Positions 18,364 through 25,610 of a stretch of DNA of 64,000 nucleotides are shown here, piece by piece; within the stretch, counting starts at the first letter, position 1, and each line of letters begins with the position of its first letter. The translations under genes were made by a program, and so were the position numbers. The DNA is from Spirochaetales bacterium (GTDB lineage Bacteria > Spirochaetota > Leptospiria > Leptospirales > Leptonemataceae). The notes under the pieces were generated by a model, which worked only from the letters and a program-made list of their open reading frames with translations, was not told where the DNA came from and ran no database searches. The stretch covers positions 1 to 64,000 of the forward strand of contig JACKOY010000014.1 in assembly GCA_024233935.1 (NCBI GenBank), in the 5' to 3' direction.

Positions 18364-19250
18364 TGGTGTTCGAGTTCCTGGATCTGAAGCCGCGCAATCC
18401 CTTTCTCTCTCTCGCGATCGATGAAGCCGCCTGTCGTTTTATCTCCCGGCAACCGGCCGATGGCTTCTGTGCCGGCATTCGACTCTGGGCCAATCCTGAG
18501 TCGGTGGTGCTGGGGCGGACCTGTATACCCGAGCACAATCTGCGTCTGGCGCGCTCCCGCGAAGATTTGATGCTCAGCCACCGCAAGGCCCGCTGGACCG
18601 AATCCACGGTGGTCTGTCGCCGGGCTTCCGGGGGTGGAACGGTGCTCCACGGCCCGGGAAATCTGAACTACAGTCTGTATCTTTCTCTGGATCGCTATCC
18701 GTCGTTGTATCCTTTGAGCGCTTCGTACGAGGCTCTGCTTGGAGTCGTACAGCGTAGCCTGCAGGCCCAGGGGATCAGTTGCGATCGGCGGGGGCTTTCG
18801 GATCTGGTCCTGATCGGTGACGATGAAGGCCGCGTGAAAAAGATTTCGGGCAATGCCCAATTCCGCAAAGAACACGTGCTTGTGTTTCATGGCACCCTGA
18901 TCGCGCGGCATGATCTGATCGATCGCATCAGCGAGATTCTGCGTCACCCGCCTCGCGAGCCCGAATACCGCGCCGGTCGCAATCACTACAGCTTTCTGGG
19001 CGCCCTGCCCGAGTCCTTCGATCTCTCCGCCTTTTATCAATGTTTCGCCCGGGAATTCCAGACGCTGCTTAATGTCGAACACCGGATGCAATTGCCCCTT
19101 GATTGTCGCCGTCAGATTTACAGCATCGCGCGGGGTCTGGCCCGTTCCACCTACGCCGATCCGGATTGGATCTGGCAGGCCCGTGTGCGACGCGGCCGGT
19201 CCAGCACTCCGTCGGACACCCCCATGGCCGCGGCCAATCGACCTTCTTAA
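18360..19250 (+). CDS. Lipoate-protein ligase A-like protein (BPL/LplA/LipB fold)
   Basis: 296 residues. The key ligase motifs are RRASGGGTVLHGPGNLNYS (lipoyl-AMP binding loop) and KKISGNAQ with the catalytic lysine, followed by LVFHGTLI. The family attaches lipoate or octanoate to E2 and H proteins; some members are octanoyltransferases (LipM/LplJ-like), and the sequence alone does not decide. It starts within the stop of the RsbW-like gene (ATGA), and a 26-nt gap precedes glyA. The C-terminal 40 residues are basic and poorly conserved-looking. Confidence 0.82.
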   Translation: MMVFEFLDLKPRNPFLSLAIDEAACRFISRQPADGFCAGIRLWANPESVVLGRTCIPEHNLRLARSREDLMLSHRKARWTESTVVCRRASGGGTVLHGPGNLNYSLYLSLDRYPSLYPLSASYEALLGVVQRSLQAQGISCDRRGLSDLVLIGDDEGRVKKISGNAQFRKEHVLVFHGTLIARHDLIDRISEILRHPPREPEYRAGRNHYSFLGALPESFDLSAFYQCFAREFQTLLNVEHRMQLPLDCRRQIYSIARGLARSTYADPDWIWQARVRRGRSSTPSDTPMAAANRPS

Positions 19251-19276
19251 TGCAAACCACCAGATGGAGAAACTGA

Positions 19277-20533
19277 ATGCTAAAGCGTTACCTGGCAGAT
19301 AGCGACGCCGATCTCTACCAGATGCTTGTGCGCGAAGACGAGCGCCAGGAGCACAGCCTGGAGATGATCGCTTCGGAGAATTTCGTAAGCCGCAGCGTGC
19401 TGGAAGCCTATACGTCCACTCTGACAAACAAGTACGCCGAGGGTTATCCAGGAAAGCGCTACTACAACGGATGCGAACAGGCCGACGAAGTCGAAAGCCT
19501 GGCGATTGAGCGGGCGTGTAAACTTTTCGGCGCCAAACATGCCAACGTACAGCCGCATTCCGGCGCCCAGGCGAACATGGCGGTGTTTCTGGGCTTCTTA
19601 AAGCCCGGCGACACCTTTATGGGCATGGACCTCAATCACGGCGGCCATCTTTCCCACGGTTCGAAAGTCAATTTTTCGGGGCGTTACTTCAATGTTGTTT
19701 CGTACGGCGTGCGTGCGGAGGATCACCGCATCGACTACGATAACGTGCAGAAACTGGCGCGGGAGCACAAACCCAAAGTGATAATCGCAGGCTTCTCGGC
19801 GTACTCCCGGGAACTGGATTTCGTGAAGTTCCGCGAAATCGCCGATGAGATCGGCGCCATCGTTATGGCCGACATTGCTCACATCGCAGGTCTGGTCGCC
19901 ACCGGCGAACACCCGACCAGCATCGACGTGGCCCACATCACCACGACGACGACGCACAAGACCCTGCGCGGGCCCCGGGGTGGTCTGATCCTTTCGAATA
20001 CTGAAGAGCACCACAAGCTCATGAACTCGCGCGTTTTCCCGGGAACCCAGGGCGGGCCGCTCATGCACGTCATCGCGGCCAAGGCAGCCGCTTTTGGCGA
20101 AGCGCTCCGGCCCGAATACCGGCAGTACGCCAGGCAGGTGAAGGCCAACGCACGAACGCTCGCCGAAGTGTTCCTGAAACGCGGCTTTCGGGTGGTCAGC
20201 GGCGGAACCGACAACCATCTGGTTCTCCTGGACGTGTCCGGTCGCAATCTGACCGGCGCGGTGGCTGCCGATCGCCTGCACGAGGCCGGCATTACGGCGA
20301 ACAAGAATGCGATTCCCTTTGATACCCAGCCTCCGGCGATTTCCAGCGGCGTGCGCTTCGGCAGCCCGGCACTGACCACCCGCGGATTCGGGCAGGTCGA
20401 ATTCGAAGCCGTGGGCAATCTGATCTGCGATTTGCTCGAAAAAATCGACGATGAGAGCGCCCTCAAGCGCGTGCGTGCCGGGGTCGCCGAACTGGCGGGC
20501 AAATACCCCATGGACCGCTTTCGGCTGGATTGA
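19277..20533 (+). CDS. glyA: Serine hydroxymethyltransferase
   Basis: 418 residues, normal for bacterial SHMT. Landmarks include SENFVSRSVLEA, EGYPGKRYYNGCE, QPHSGAQANMAVF, the PLP-lysine motif TTTTHKTLRGPRGG, and FPGTQGGPLMHVIAAKAAA. It interconverts serine and glycine with tetrahydrofolate and supplies one-carbon units. A TGGAGAAACTGA stretch lies before the ATG. It follows the lipoate ligase-like gene by 26 nt; glycine-cleavage H protein is a lipoylated protein, so the neighbourhood may be metabolically linked. Confidence 0.97.
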   Translation: MLKRYLADSDADLYQMLVREDERQEHSLEMIASENFVSRSVLEAYTSTLTNKYAEGYPGKRYYNGCEQADEVESLAIERACKLFGAKHANVQPHSGAQANMAVFLGFLKPGDTFMGMDLNHGGHLSHGSKVNFSGRYFNVVSYGVRAEDHRIDYDNVQKLAREHKPKVIIAGFSAYSRELDFVKFREIADEIGAIVMADIAHIAGLVATGEHPTSIDVAHITTTTTHKTLRGPRGGLILSNTEEHHKLMNSRVFPGTQGGPLMHVIAAKAAAFGEALRPEYRQYARQVKANARTLAEVFLKRGFRVVSGGTDNHLVLLDVSGRNLTGAVAADRLHEAGITANKNAIPFDTQPPAISSGVRFGSPALTTRGFGQVEFEAVGNLICDLLEKIDDESALKRVRAGVAELAGKYPMDRFRLD

Positions 20534-20697
20534 TGCCTTTTCTTCCAATAATAAAAATTGGTTGCTCCACGGGTTCCTTGCCGGAAATACTAGTGTCGTG
20601 TGTAGCATTCCTGCGCCAGACAGGCCCCGGAGCTGTTTACACGTTAGGGAATCGGCGGAGGTTTGGACTCTTTCTGAATCAAAGCAACGGAGGTTGA
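20534..20697 (+). promoter_or_regulatory. glyA-infC gap, likely promoter and leader of the IF3 operon
   Basis: 164 nt without a gene. A small hairpin CCAAT-AATAAAA-ATTGG (20544-20560) follows glyA, a weak terminator candidate. Further on, ATTCC (about 20610) and GGGAAT (about 20649) could pair around a GC-rich centre. GGAGG at about 20689 is a strong SD for infC. I could not assign a known leader such as the L20 leader. Confidence 0.35.
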
Positions 20698-21339
20698 ATG
20701 GCAAAACGCAGAGGCTTTACGCAGCGTCGCGAGCGCGAAAAAGAACCAAGGATTAACCAGCGAATCAACGCACAGCAATTACGGGTGCTCATCGAAGGGC
20801 AGGGCCAGCAGGTCATGGACCGGAATTCTGCAATCGATCTGGCCCGGAGCATGGGTCTGGATCTGGTCGAGGTCAGTCCCGATCAGGATCCGCCAGTTTG
20901 CAAAATCATCGACTACGGCAAGTACAAGTACGAGCTGCAGAAGAAGAAAAAGGATCAATCCCGCAATCAGCACGTTATTCACATCAAAGAGGTCAAGTTA
21001 CGCCCGAAAATCGCGGATAACGACTACGATCTCAAGCGCCGCAACGCGCTGAGTTTTCTTGAAAAAGGGGACAAGGTCAAAGTCACTCTGCGCTTCCGGG
21101 GTCGGGAAATCACGCATCCCGAGCTGGGCATGCGCCTCATGCATCGCATGGTAGCCGACCTGAAAGAGGTGAGCGCCGTGGAGACGCCCGCCAAGTTTGA
21201 GGGACGCCAGATCGTAATGGTGCTTGCTCCCACCCGCAAGAAGCCCGAAAAGAAGGCGGTTGCTGGATCGAGTGACTCACCTCGAAAAGATATTGATGAA
21301 AAAAAGCCGGCCGAAACTGTGACCAGTTCCGGGTCTTGA
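20698..21339 (+). CDS. infC: Translation initiation factor IF-3 with C-terminal extension
   Basis: 213 residues; typical IF-3 is about 175-180. The N-domain (INQRINAQQLRVLIEGQGQQ, LVEVSPDQDPPVCKIIDYGK) and C-domain (IKEVKLRPKIADNDYDLK, KGDKVKVTLRFRGRE) are complete. The last 35-40 residues (from RKKPEKKAV) are an added low-complexity charged tail. The start is an ordinary ATG with a strong GGAGG, not the rare AUU used for autoregulation in enterobacteria. It is first gene of the classical infC-rpmI-rplT operon. Confidence 0.97.
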   Translation: MAKRRGFTQRREREKEPRINQRINAQQLRVLIEGQGQQVMDRNSAIDLARSMGLDLVEVSPDQDPPVCKIIDYGKYKYELQKKKKDQSRNQHVIHIKEVKLRPKIADNDYDLKRRNALSFLEKGDKVKVTLRFRGREITHPELGMRLMHRMVADLKEVSAVETPAKFEGRQIVMVLAPTRKKPEKKAVAGSSDSPRKDIDEKKPAETVTSSGS

Positions 21340-21356
21340 AACCCGGTAGGTCCAGT

Positions 21357-21554
21357 ATGCCAAAGCTCAAAACCAATCGAGCCGCTGCCAAGCGGTTCAA
21401 ATTTACGGCCTCAGGGAAGGCCAAACGTCAGAAGGCGTTTGCCAACCACATCCTGACCAAGAAGAGCACGAAGCAGAAGCGCAATCTGCGGCATGGAGTC
21501 ATGGTGGCCCAGGCCGACATGCCGGAGATCCGGGCCCTTCTGCCAAACGGTTGA
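21357..21554 (+). CDS. rpmI: Large subunit ribosomal protein bL35
   Basis: 65 residues beginning MPKLKTNRAAAKRFKFTASG, the standard L35 N-terminus. It contains HILTKKSTKQKRNLR and ends in a short acidic-to-neutral tail. Positioned 17 nt after infC and 25 nt before rplT. GGTAGG lies upstream of the ATG. Confidence 0.97.
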   Translation: MPKLKTNRAAAKRFKFTASGKAKRQKAFANHILTKKSTKQKRNLRHGVMVAQADMPEIRALLPNG

Positions 21555-21579
21555 TCGATAGCGATCGGAGATTGTATTC

Positions 21580-21930
21580 ATGAGAGCAACGAGCGGCAAA
21601 GTACACCTGAATCGTCGCAAGAAAGTGATGAAAACGGCCAGCGGCTTTCGAGCCGGGGCCGGTCGCCTCTATCGTACGGCTCGCCAGGCGATTCTGAAGT
21701 CTGGCCGGCACGCCTATGTGTCCCGCCGTCAGCGCAAGCGTGAGATGCGCCAGCTCTGGATCACGCGCATCAATGCCGCCGCTCGTGAGCACGGCCTGTC
21801 CTATTCCCGCTTCATCAGCGGCATAACAAAGTCGGGAGTGGAGCTGGATCGCAAGGCTCTGGCCGACATCGCGGTGCGGGATCCGGAAGCCTTTAAGGCC
21901 CTGGCCGAGCAAGTTGCCCAGGTGGCTTAG
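21580..21930 (+). CDS. rplT: Large subunit ribosomal protein bL20
   Basis: 116 residues with the L20 pattern: KVMKTASGFRAGAGRLYRTA, AYVSRRQRKREMRQLWITRINAA, and YSRFISGITKSGVELDRKALADIA. It binds 23S rRNA early in assembly and often represses its own operon through the leader. Last gene of the infC operon. Confidence 0.97.
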   Translation: MRATSGKVHLNRRKKVMKTASGFRAGAGRLYRTARQAILKSGRHAYVSRRQRKREMRQLWITRINAAAREHGLSYSRFISGITKSGVELDRKALADIAVRDPEAFKALAEQVAQVA

Positions 21931-22058
21931 GCCCCTTCGTCGCCTGCAAATTCCCCACCGAAAAAAAAACTTCTTGTTTTTCGCCGTTCTGCCGTCATTT
22001 GGAGTATCGGCCCGGGTGGTTTTGCGTCCGGAACCGGGTGGATAAACCAGATCTGCCC

Positions 22059-22080
22059 GGCGTTCTCTGAACGGAACGCC
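22059..22080 (+). promoter_or_regulatory. Leader hairpin before the coiled-coil gene
   Basis: GGCGTTC (22059-22065) and GAACGCC (22074-22080) form a 7-bp hairpin with an 8-nt loop, 26 nt before the ATG of the next gene and just before its AAGGAG (22090-22095). The 176-nt gap also has an A9 run (21962-21970) that can pair weakly with a T5 stretch. It could be an L20-operon end structure or a translational control element. Confidence 0.35.
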
Positions 22081-22106
22081 TTCGTCTGGAAAGGAGCCAT
22101 TTTCAT

Positions 22107-22859
22107 ATGATCACAATTGAGCAACTGGATGAGCTGGAAGGCAGAATCCTGCGCGCTCTCGAACTCATTGGTGACCTGCGTTCGGAAAACTCGCGACTGG
22201 AAACCGAGAACGAATCGCTGCGCCGCGAGCACGACGAACTGAAGCTGGCCGTCGAAGAGAAGACCAAAGAGGTCGACGCAGTCAAGAGTCAGTTAAACGA
22301 GACCACGCGGGAGCTCAACGAACTCAAAGCGCGCGAAGAGGTGCTCGAACGCAAGATCAACGAAATGCTCTCCCGACTTTCGGACGTGGGCGGCTCTTCG
22401 GGCTCCCCGGCATCATCACCGGCCCCCGCGCCGTCCCCGGCTCCTGCGGCTCCTGTGGCGGCGGCTCCGGCTCCCGAACCAGCGCCGGCCGCAACTCCGG
22501 CTCCCGTTGACGAAGACGAAAGTGTCGTCATTATAGAAGAAGACCTGCCGGAGGCGAAGACCGCTGAAACTCCGGTTACCCCGCCACCCGCGGCGCCGGT
22601 CGATTCGGACGAAGATGAAATCATCATTCTCGACGACGAGGATGAAGACATTATGCTGGCCGACGAACCGGCCACCGCCGAAGCTCCCGCCCCGGCCGCA
22701 GCTCCCGAAGAAAGCGCTCCCGTGGCGCCGTCCAGCCCGCCTCCCGCTTCCGATATGGAAGATGACATCATCCTCGACGACGATGACGAGACCCTCGGTG
22801 TGTTCGACGTCGACGATGACGATGACTTCCTGATTGTTGAAGAGGACGAGGACCGCTAA
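22107..22859 (+). CDS. Coiled-coil protein with Pro/Ala-rich and acidic C-terminus (ZapB-like N-terminus)
   Basis: 250 residues. Residues 1-90 are a continuous heptad-type coiled coil (LDELEGRILRALELIGDLRS through VLERKINEMLSRLSDV). Residues about 95-250 are low complexity: proline/alanine-rich stretches alternating with three or more acidic patches (EDESVVIIEEDLPE, DSDEDEIIILDDEDED, DDEDFLIVEED-like end). It starts after a good AAGGAG, and zapA follows 12 nt downstream. The coiled coil and the zapA partner suggest a Z-ring or divisome-associated role, but ZapB itself is much shorter, so this remains inference. Confidence 0.7.
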   Translation: MITIEQLDELEGRILRALELIGDLRSENSRLETENESLRREHDELKLAVEEKTKEVDAVKSQLNETTRELNELKAREEVLERKINEMLSRLSDVGGSSGSPASSPAPAPSPAPAAPVAAAPAPEPAPAATPAPVDEDESVVIIEEDLPEAKTAETPVTPPPAAPVDSDEDEIIILDDEDEDIMLADEPATAEAPAPAAAPEESAPVAPSSPPPASDMEDDIILDDDDETLGVFDVDDDDDFLIVEEDEDR

Positions 22860-22871
22860 GACAGCGCATCC

Positions 22872-23201
22872 ATGAACGCCCCCGCGACAGCCACCGAACC
22901 CGGTCGCACCAGCGTTGAGATCCTCGGGGAACGCTACACCATTCGCGGGGAAGCCGAGCCTGGTTACATTGCCGAAGTGGGCCGCATGGTAGACGAGCGT
23001 ATGCGCGAGTTGCAGGCGGGTTCCCCGCATCTTTCGCGGAGCCGCCTGGCAGTGCTCGCAGCGATCAACATCGCCGACGAACTCCTGCAAGAACGTATGT
23101 CCCACGAAGAACAGGACGATAGCGTGGCCGAAATGGCCCGCCGCGCCAATCAGTTGATTACACTGCTCGACGAAGGTCTCATCGGCGATTCGCCGCTTTA
23201 G
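22872..23201 (+). CDS. zapA: Cell division protein ZapA
   Basis: 109 residues matching the ZapA family: VEILGERYTIRGEAEPGYIAEV, then VDERMRELQAGSP, and a helix with LAVLAAINIADELLQER. ZapA binds FtsZ and bundles filaments. In many bacteria it is followed by the 6S RNA gene and a 5-formyl-THF cyclo-ligase. The same order is kept here apart from an inserted minus-strand lipoprotein. Confidence 0.9.
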   Translation: MNAPATATEPGRTSVEILGERYTIRGEAEPGYIAEVGRMVDERMRELQAGSPHLSRSRLAVLAAINIADELLQERMSHEEQDDSVAEMARRANQLITLLDEGLIGDSPL

Positions 23202-23389
23202 TTCTGCGCGGCCAGGGCGTCTGCTCCGACTCTGCGCGCCAGTTTGAACCTTGAAGTGCCCGCGATTGAGCAGCAATGCTCAGCCAAAAACGGATTTCAC
23301 GAAGGGGCGCCGAGAGTGAAGAGCGCGGTCTCGCGCCAATTCATAAAATCGGATGCCGCAATGCACGCAACTGACTGCGGAACCATAAC

Positions 23390-24172
23390 TCACCTTGCCC
23401 GGCAATAACAGCCGGTCGCCGGGTGAATCGCAGATTCTCCACCGTTGATTTCGGAGAAGCACATGGCGGCTCCCGAAAAGCGATATACGATTTCGCCGTT
23501 CGTATCGAGTGGAGTCTCTTCGAGCTCGCCAGAACCGGGATTAAAGAATTCACGGGTTTGGAAATGCAGGCGCAGGGCTTCCTCTTCCACCGTGAAGTCG
23601 CCACGAAAGGAAGGACCGGTCGCGACCGACGCCGTAAAGGACCCATCTTGAGCGAATGCGAAACCGTAGGCACCGCCAGCCAGGTCAAACCCCGCGGCGG
23701 GGTTACATTCTCCGGAAGACCAGGCGCCGTACAGTTGCTGCTCCACCGGATCCGGTGAAGCGGAGGCCCCTGCAAAGAGGCTCTGATATTCTGATAAATC
23801 ACGGACGGCCGCAAGATCCGAATCGGCTGCAACGGTGGCCGGAAAGTTTGCCGGCGTCTCGCGCCGGCCTGCAAGTTTCAAGAATTCGAGTGCCAGCTCC
23901 GGCTCGCCCTGCATGGATGTCGCGCAGGCCAGATTATAGAAGGGCACGTACCAACCGGGATCAGCCTTTGCGGCCAGGGCCCAGGTTGCGGCACTTGCCG
24001 CATAGTCACCGGATCGATGAGACTGGAGCGCTGCCTGGTGTAAGCGCGTTGCTTCTGCTCGGTCCCCTGGCGTCAGGGGAAGCGCACTCATTTCTTCCAG
24101 GCGCGCATCCGAGCAGGCGCTTGCAAAAAGCAGGATCAGTGGCGCGACGAAGCTCCATCGTGAGATCTTCAT
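23390..24172 (-). CDS. TPR-containing lipoprotein of unknown function
   Basis: 260 residues. The signal peptide ends in LLFASAC, a lipobox. Residues about 35-105 form two TPR-like repeats (EATRLHQAALQSHRSGDYAAS, WYVPFYNLACATSMQGEPELAL). The C-terminal half is a lipocalin-like beta segment (AYGFAFAQDGSFTASVATG, GEIVYRFSG) ending with CYCRAR. It probably sits on the periplasmic face of a membrane. It is inserted on the opposite strand between zapA and the 6S RNA/fau pair; the 188-nt convergent gap on its 3' side (23202-23389) holds only a small hairpin at 23267-23282. Confidence 0.7.
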   Translation of the reverse strand: MKISRWSFVAPLILLFASACSDARLEEMSALPLTPGDRAEATRLHQAALQSHRSGDYAASAATWALAAKADPGWYVPFYNLACATSMQGEPELALEFLKLAGRRETPANFPATVAADSDLAAVRDLSEYQSLFAGASASPDPVEQQLYGAWSSGECNPAAGFDLAGGAYGFAFAQDGSFTASVATGPSFRGDFTVEEEALRLHFQTREFFNPGSGELEETPLDTNGEIVYRFSGAAMCFSEINGGESAIHPATGCYCRAR

Positions 24173-24251
24173 TCTTTCTATATATTCGGTCCGTCAACAG
24201 CCCGGATACGAATCCTGGGTTGCCCTGCAACCGCTACCCCGGGCGCTTAGC

Positions 24252-24260
24252 TGGCATAAT
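24252..24260 (+). promoter_or_regulatory. Extended -10 promoter element of the candidate 6S RNA
   Basis: TGGCATAAT fits an extended -10 box (TGn plus a TATAAT-like hexamer) and lies 7-8 nt before the predicted RNA start at about 24268. No good -35 box is seen at the usual distance, which is common for extended -10 promoters. Confidence 0.5.
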
Positions 24261-24267
24261 GATTACA

Positions 24268-24450
24268 AAAAGAGACCGCCTGTGCCGTAGTCGAAAAATT
24301 TTTGGGTCCTGTCGAAACAGGTGGGTATCCTGTCATGTCGGCTCTGTCTTCCCCGAAACAAGCGGGGCCTGACATTACCGGGTGAACTCCGGATTCCCGA
24401 TAGAATAGTGTTGGCCCAAAAATAGTTGGTACTCGAACACCGCAGTCTCA
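24268..24450 (+). ncRNA. ssrS: Candidate 6S RNA (ssrS)
   Basis: About 183 nt in a 353-nt gap, directly before fau and one gene after zapA, the usual place of ssrS. The ends pair: GAGAC (24272-24276) with GTCTC (24445-24449), continued by GC/GC and TGT/ACA pairs. After 12 unpaired nt on the 5' side and 11 on the 3' side comes an 11-bp stem: 24298-24308 (ATTTTTGGGTC) with 24413-24423 (GGCCCAAAAAT, one G-U pair). Inside are hairpins CCTGT-CGAA-ACAGG (24308-24321), CCCCG/CGGGG (24351-24367) and CCGG/CCGG (24378-24392). Closing stem, open central bubble and long apical stem are the 6S architecture, which mimics an open promoter and binds sigma-70 RNA polymerase. The assignment rests on position, size and fold; primary sequence is not decisive. 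Confidence 0.62.
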
Positions 24451-24525
24451 GCGCTAATCTCGCAAAAGAGGAGCGTCGGGTCAAGGTCGATATTTTGCAC
24501 CGGCCTTCTGAAATCGTCGTCGCCC

Positions 24526-25083
24526 ATGGATAAAAAAAGTTGCCGTTTGCAATGCCGCCGTGTATGGCAGGATCTGCTCGCCGACCCTGGCGCAACCCGG
24601 GCTCTCTGTGAAGCGTTCGAGCACTGGTTGCAAAACGCGCGCCTGGCCGGTCGGTTGCTGGCCTCGGTCCCCCTCGGTGACGAACTGGATCTGCTGGGCC
24701 TCGCGCTGGAATACGGCCCGACCGTTTTTGCCCCGGTAACCCTGGCCGAAGGCATGGAGTTTCGCCGCATCCGACGGCGGGAAGAATCGCGACCGGGCTT
24801 TCGGAACATACCGGGCGCCGCTCCCCGGGCCGAGCTTCTGGAACTGCCCCTGAACGCTTCCGACCTCGTTTTGATCCCGTCTCTGGGCGCGAGCCGGGCG
24901 GGCTACCGGCTGGGTCGCGGAGCCGGCTACTACGATCGCTGGCGAACGCACCTGGAACCGGCCCGCCGCCTCGCGGTGCTACCGCACCTTCTGGCGGAGC
25001 TTGATTTTCCGGTCGAGGAACATGATCTGCGTTTGAGCATGATCGTAACGGAAGAAGGCCTGATTGACCTGGAAAAATCATAG
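24526..25083 (+). CDS. fau: 5-formyltetrahydrofolate cyclo-ligase
   Basis: 185 residues. The family signature is seen near the end: LVLIPSLGASRAGYRLGRGAGYYDR, in two parts with the GYRLGRGAGYYDR loop binding ATP and folate. An FAPVTLAEGMEFRR strand lies in the middle. It converts 5-formyl-THF to 5,10-methenyl-THF. The residues before the domain are fewer than usual, but the N-terminal basic KKSCRLQCRR replaces the usual K-x-x-R start. It lies 76 nt after the candidate 6S RNA and 1 nt before cheW. Confidence 0.9.
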   Translation: MDKKSCRLQCRRVWQDLLADPGATRALCEAFEHWLQNARLAGRLLASVPLGDELDLLGLALEYGPTVFAPVTLAEGMEFRRIRRREESRPGFRNIPGAAPRAELLELPLNASDLVLIPSLGASRAGYRLGRGAGYYDRWRTHLEPARRLAVLPHLLAELDFPVEEHDLRLSMIVTEEGLIDLEKS

Positions 25084-25084
25084 C

Positions 25085-25609
25085 ATGTACGGACCGGCGC
25101 TCCAAAGCTATCCCGTGTCTGACTCCCGCGAAATCACCGAGCACGACTCATCGGCAGCCCATTCCCAACTGGTGTCTACAGGGGCGTTGGAGTACCTGCT
25201 GTTCGTGGTGGGAAAAGGATTGTACGCCATCGACATTCTGGATACCTTTGAAATCGCGCGGCCGGTCCGTTTGACGCGCCTGCCCCACGTCCCGGTCGAC
25301 GTCCTGGGTGTGATGAATCTGCGTGGCAACATCGTTCCCGTCATAGACCTCGAACAGCGTTTTAATGGAACCTACACCGAACCCGGCCCGGACAGCCGCA
25401 TTGTTGTTGTTCAGCACGACGGACGTTTTCACGGGTTCTTTGTGGCGCGTGTAAATGAAGTCGTGCGCTTGCCCGCCGACGCGGTGGAGGAGGCCGGCGT
25501 ACTTTCCATGTCCGAGAGATTTGTGCGCGCCGTCGGTCGTCACGCCGGCCGCATGTTTCTGATCCTCAGCATGGATACCCTGCTTACGACTCCGGAACGC
25601 GGGGATTGA
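25085..25609 (+). CDS. cheW: Chemotaxis coupling protein CheW
   Basis: About 174 residues from the ATG at 25085, which follows the fau stop by 1 nt. The CheW domain occupies about 35-165: EYLLFVVGKGLYAIDILDTFEI, LTRLPHVPVDVLGVMNLRGNIVPVIDL, and FFVARVNEVVRLPADAV. CheW links chemoreceptors to the CheA kinase. The N-terminal 35 residues are an unusual polar extension. First gene of a cheW-cheA-cheB-cheY run. Confidence 0.93.
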   Translation: MYGPALQSYPVSDSREITEHDSSAAHSQLVSTGALEYLLFVVGKGLYAIDILDTFEIARPVRLTRLPHVPVDVLGVMNLRGNIVPVIDLEQRFNGTYTEPGPDSRIVVVQHDGRFHGFFVARVNEVVRLPADAVEEAGVLSMSERFVRAVGRHAGRMFLILSMDTLLTTPERGD

Positions 25610-25610
25610 A

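Noticed and set aside
21955..21990. A-run and T-run as an intrinsic terminator after rplT
   Set aside because: The pairing is only A-U, the order (A run first) is wrong for a plus-strand terminator, and the stem is unstable.
22289..22771. Serine/glycine-rich minus-strand frame
   Set aside because: It is the complement of the acidic and Pro/Ala-rich repeats of the coiled-coil gene.
24190..24525. Tetrahydrofolate riboswitch upstream of fau
   Set aside because: I could not find the conserved riboswitch core; end pairing, size and gene order favour a 6S-type RNA.
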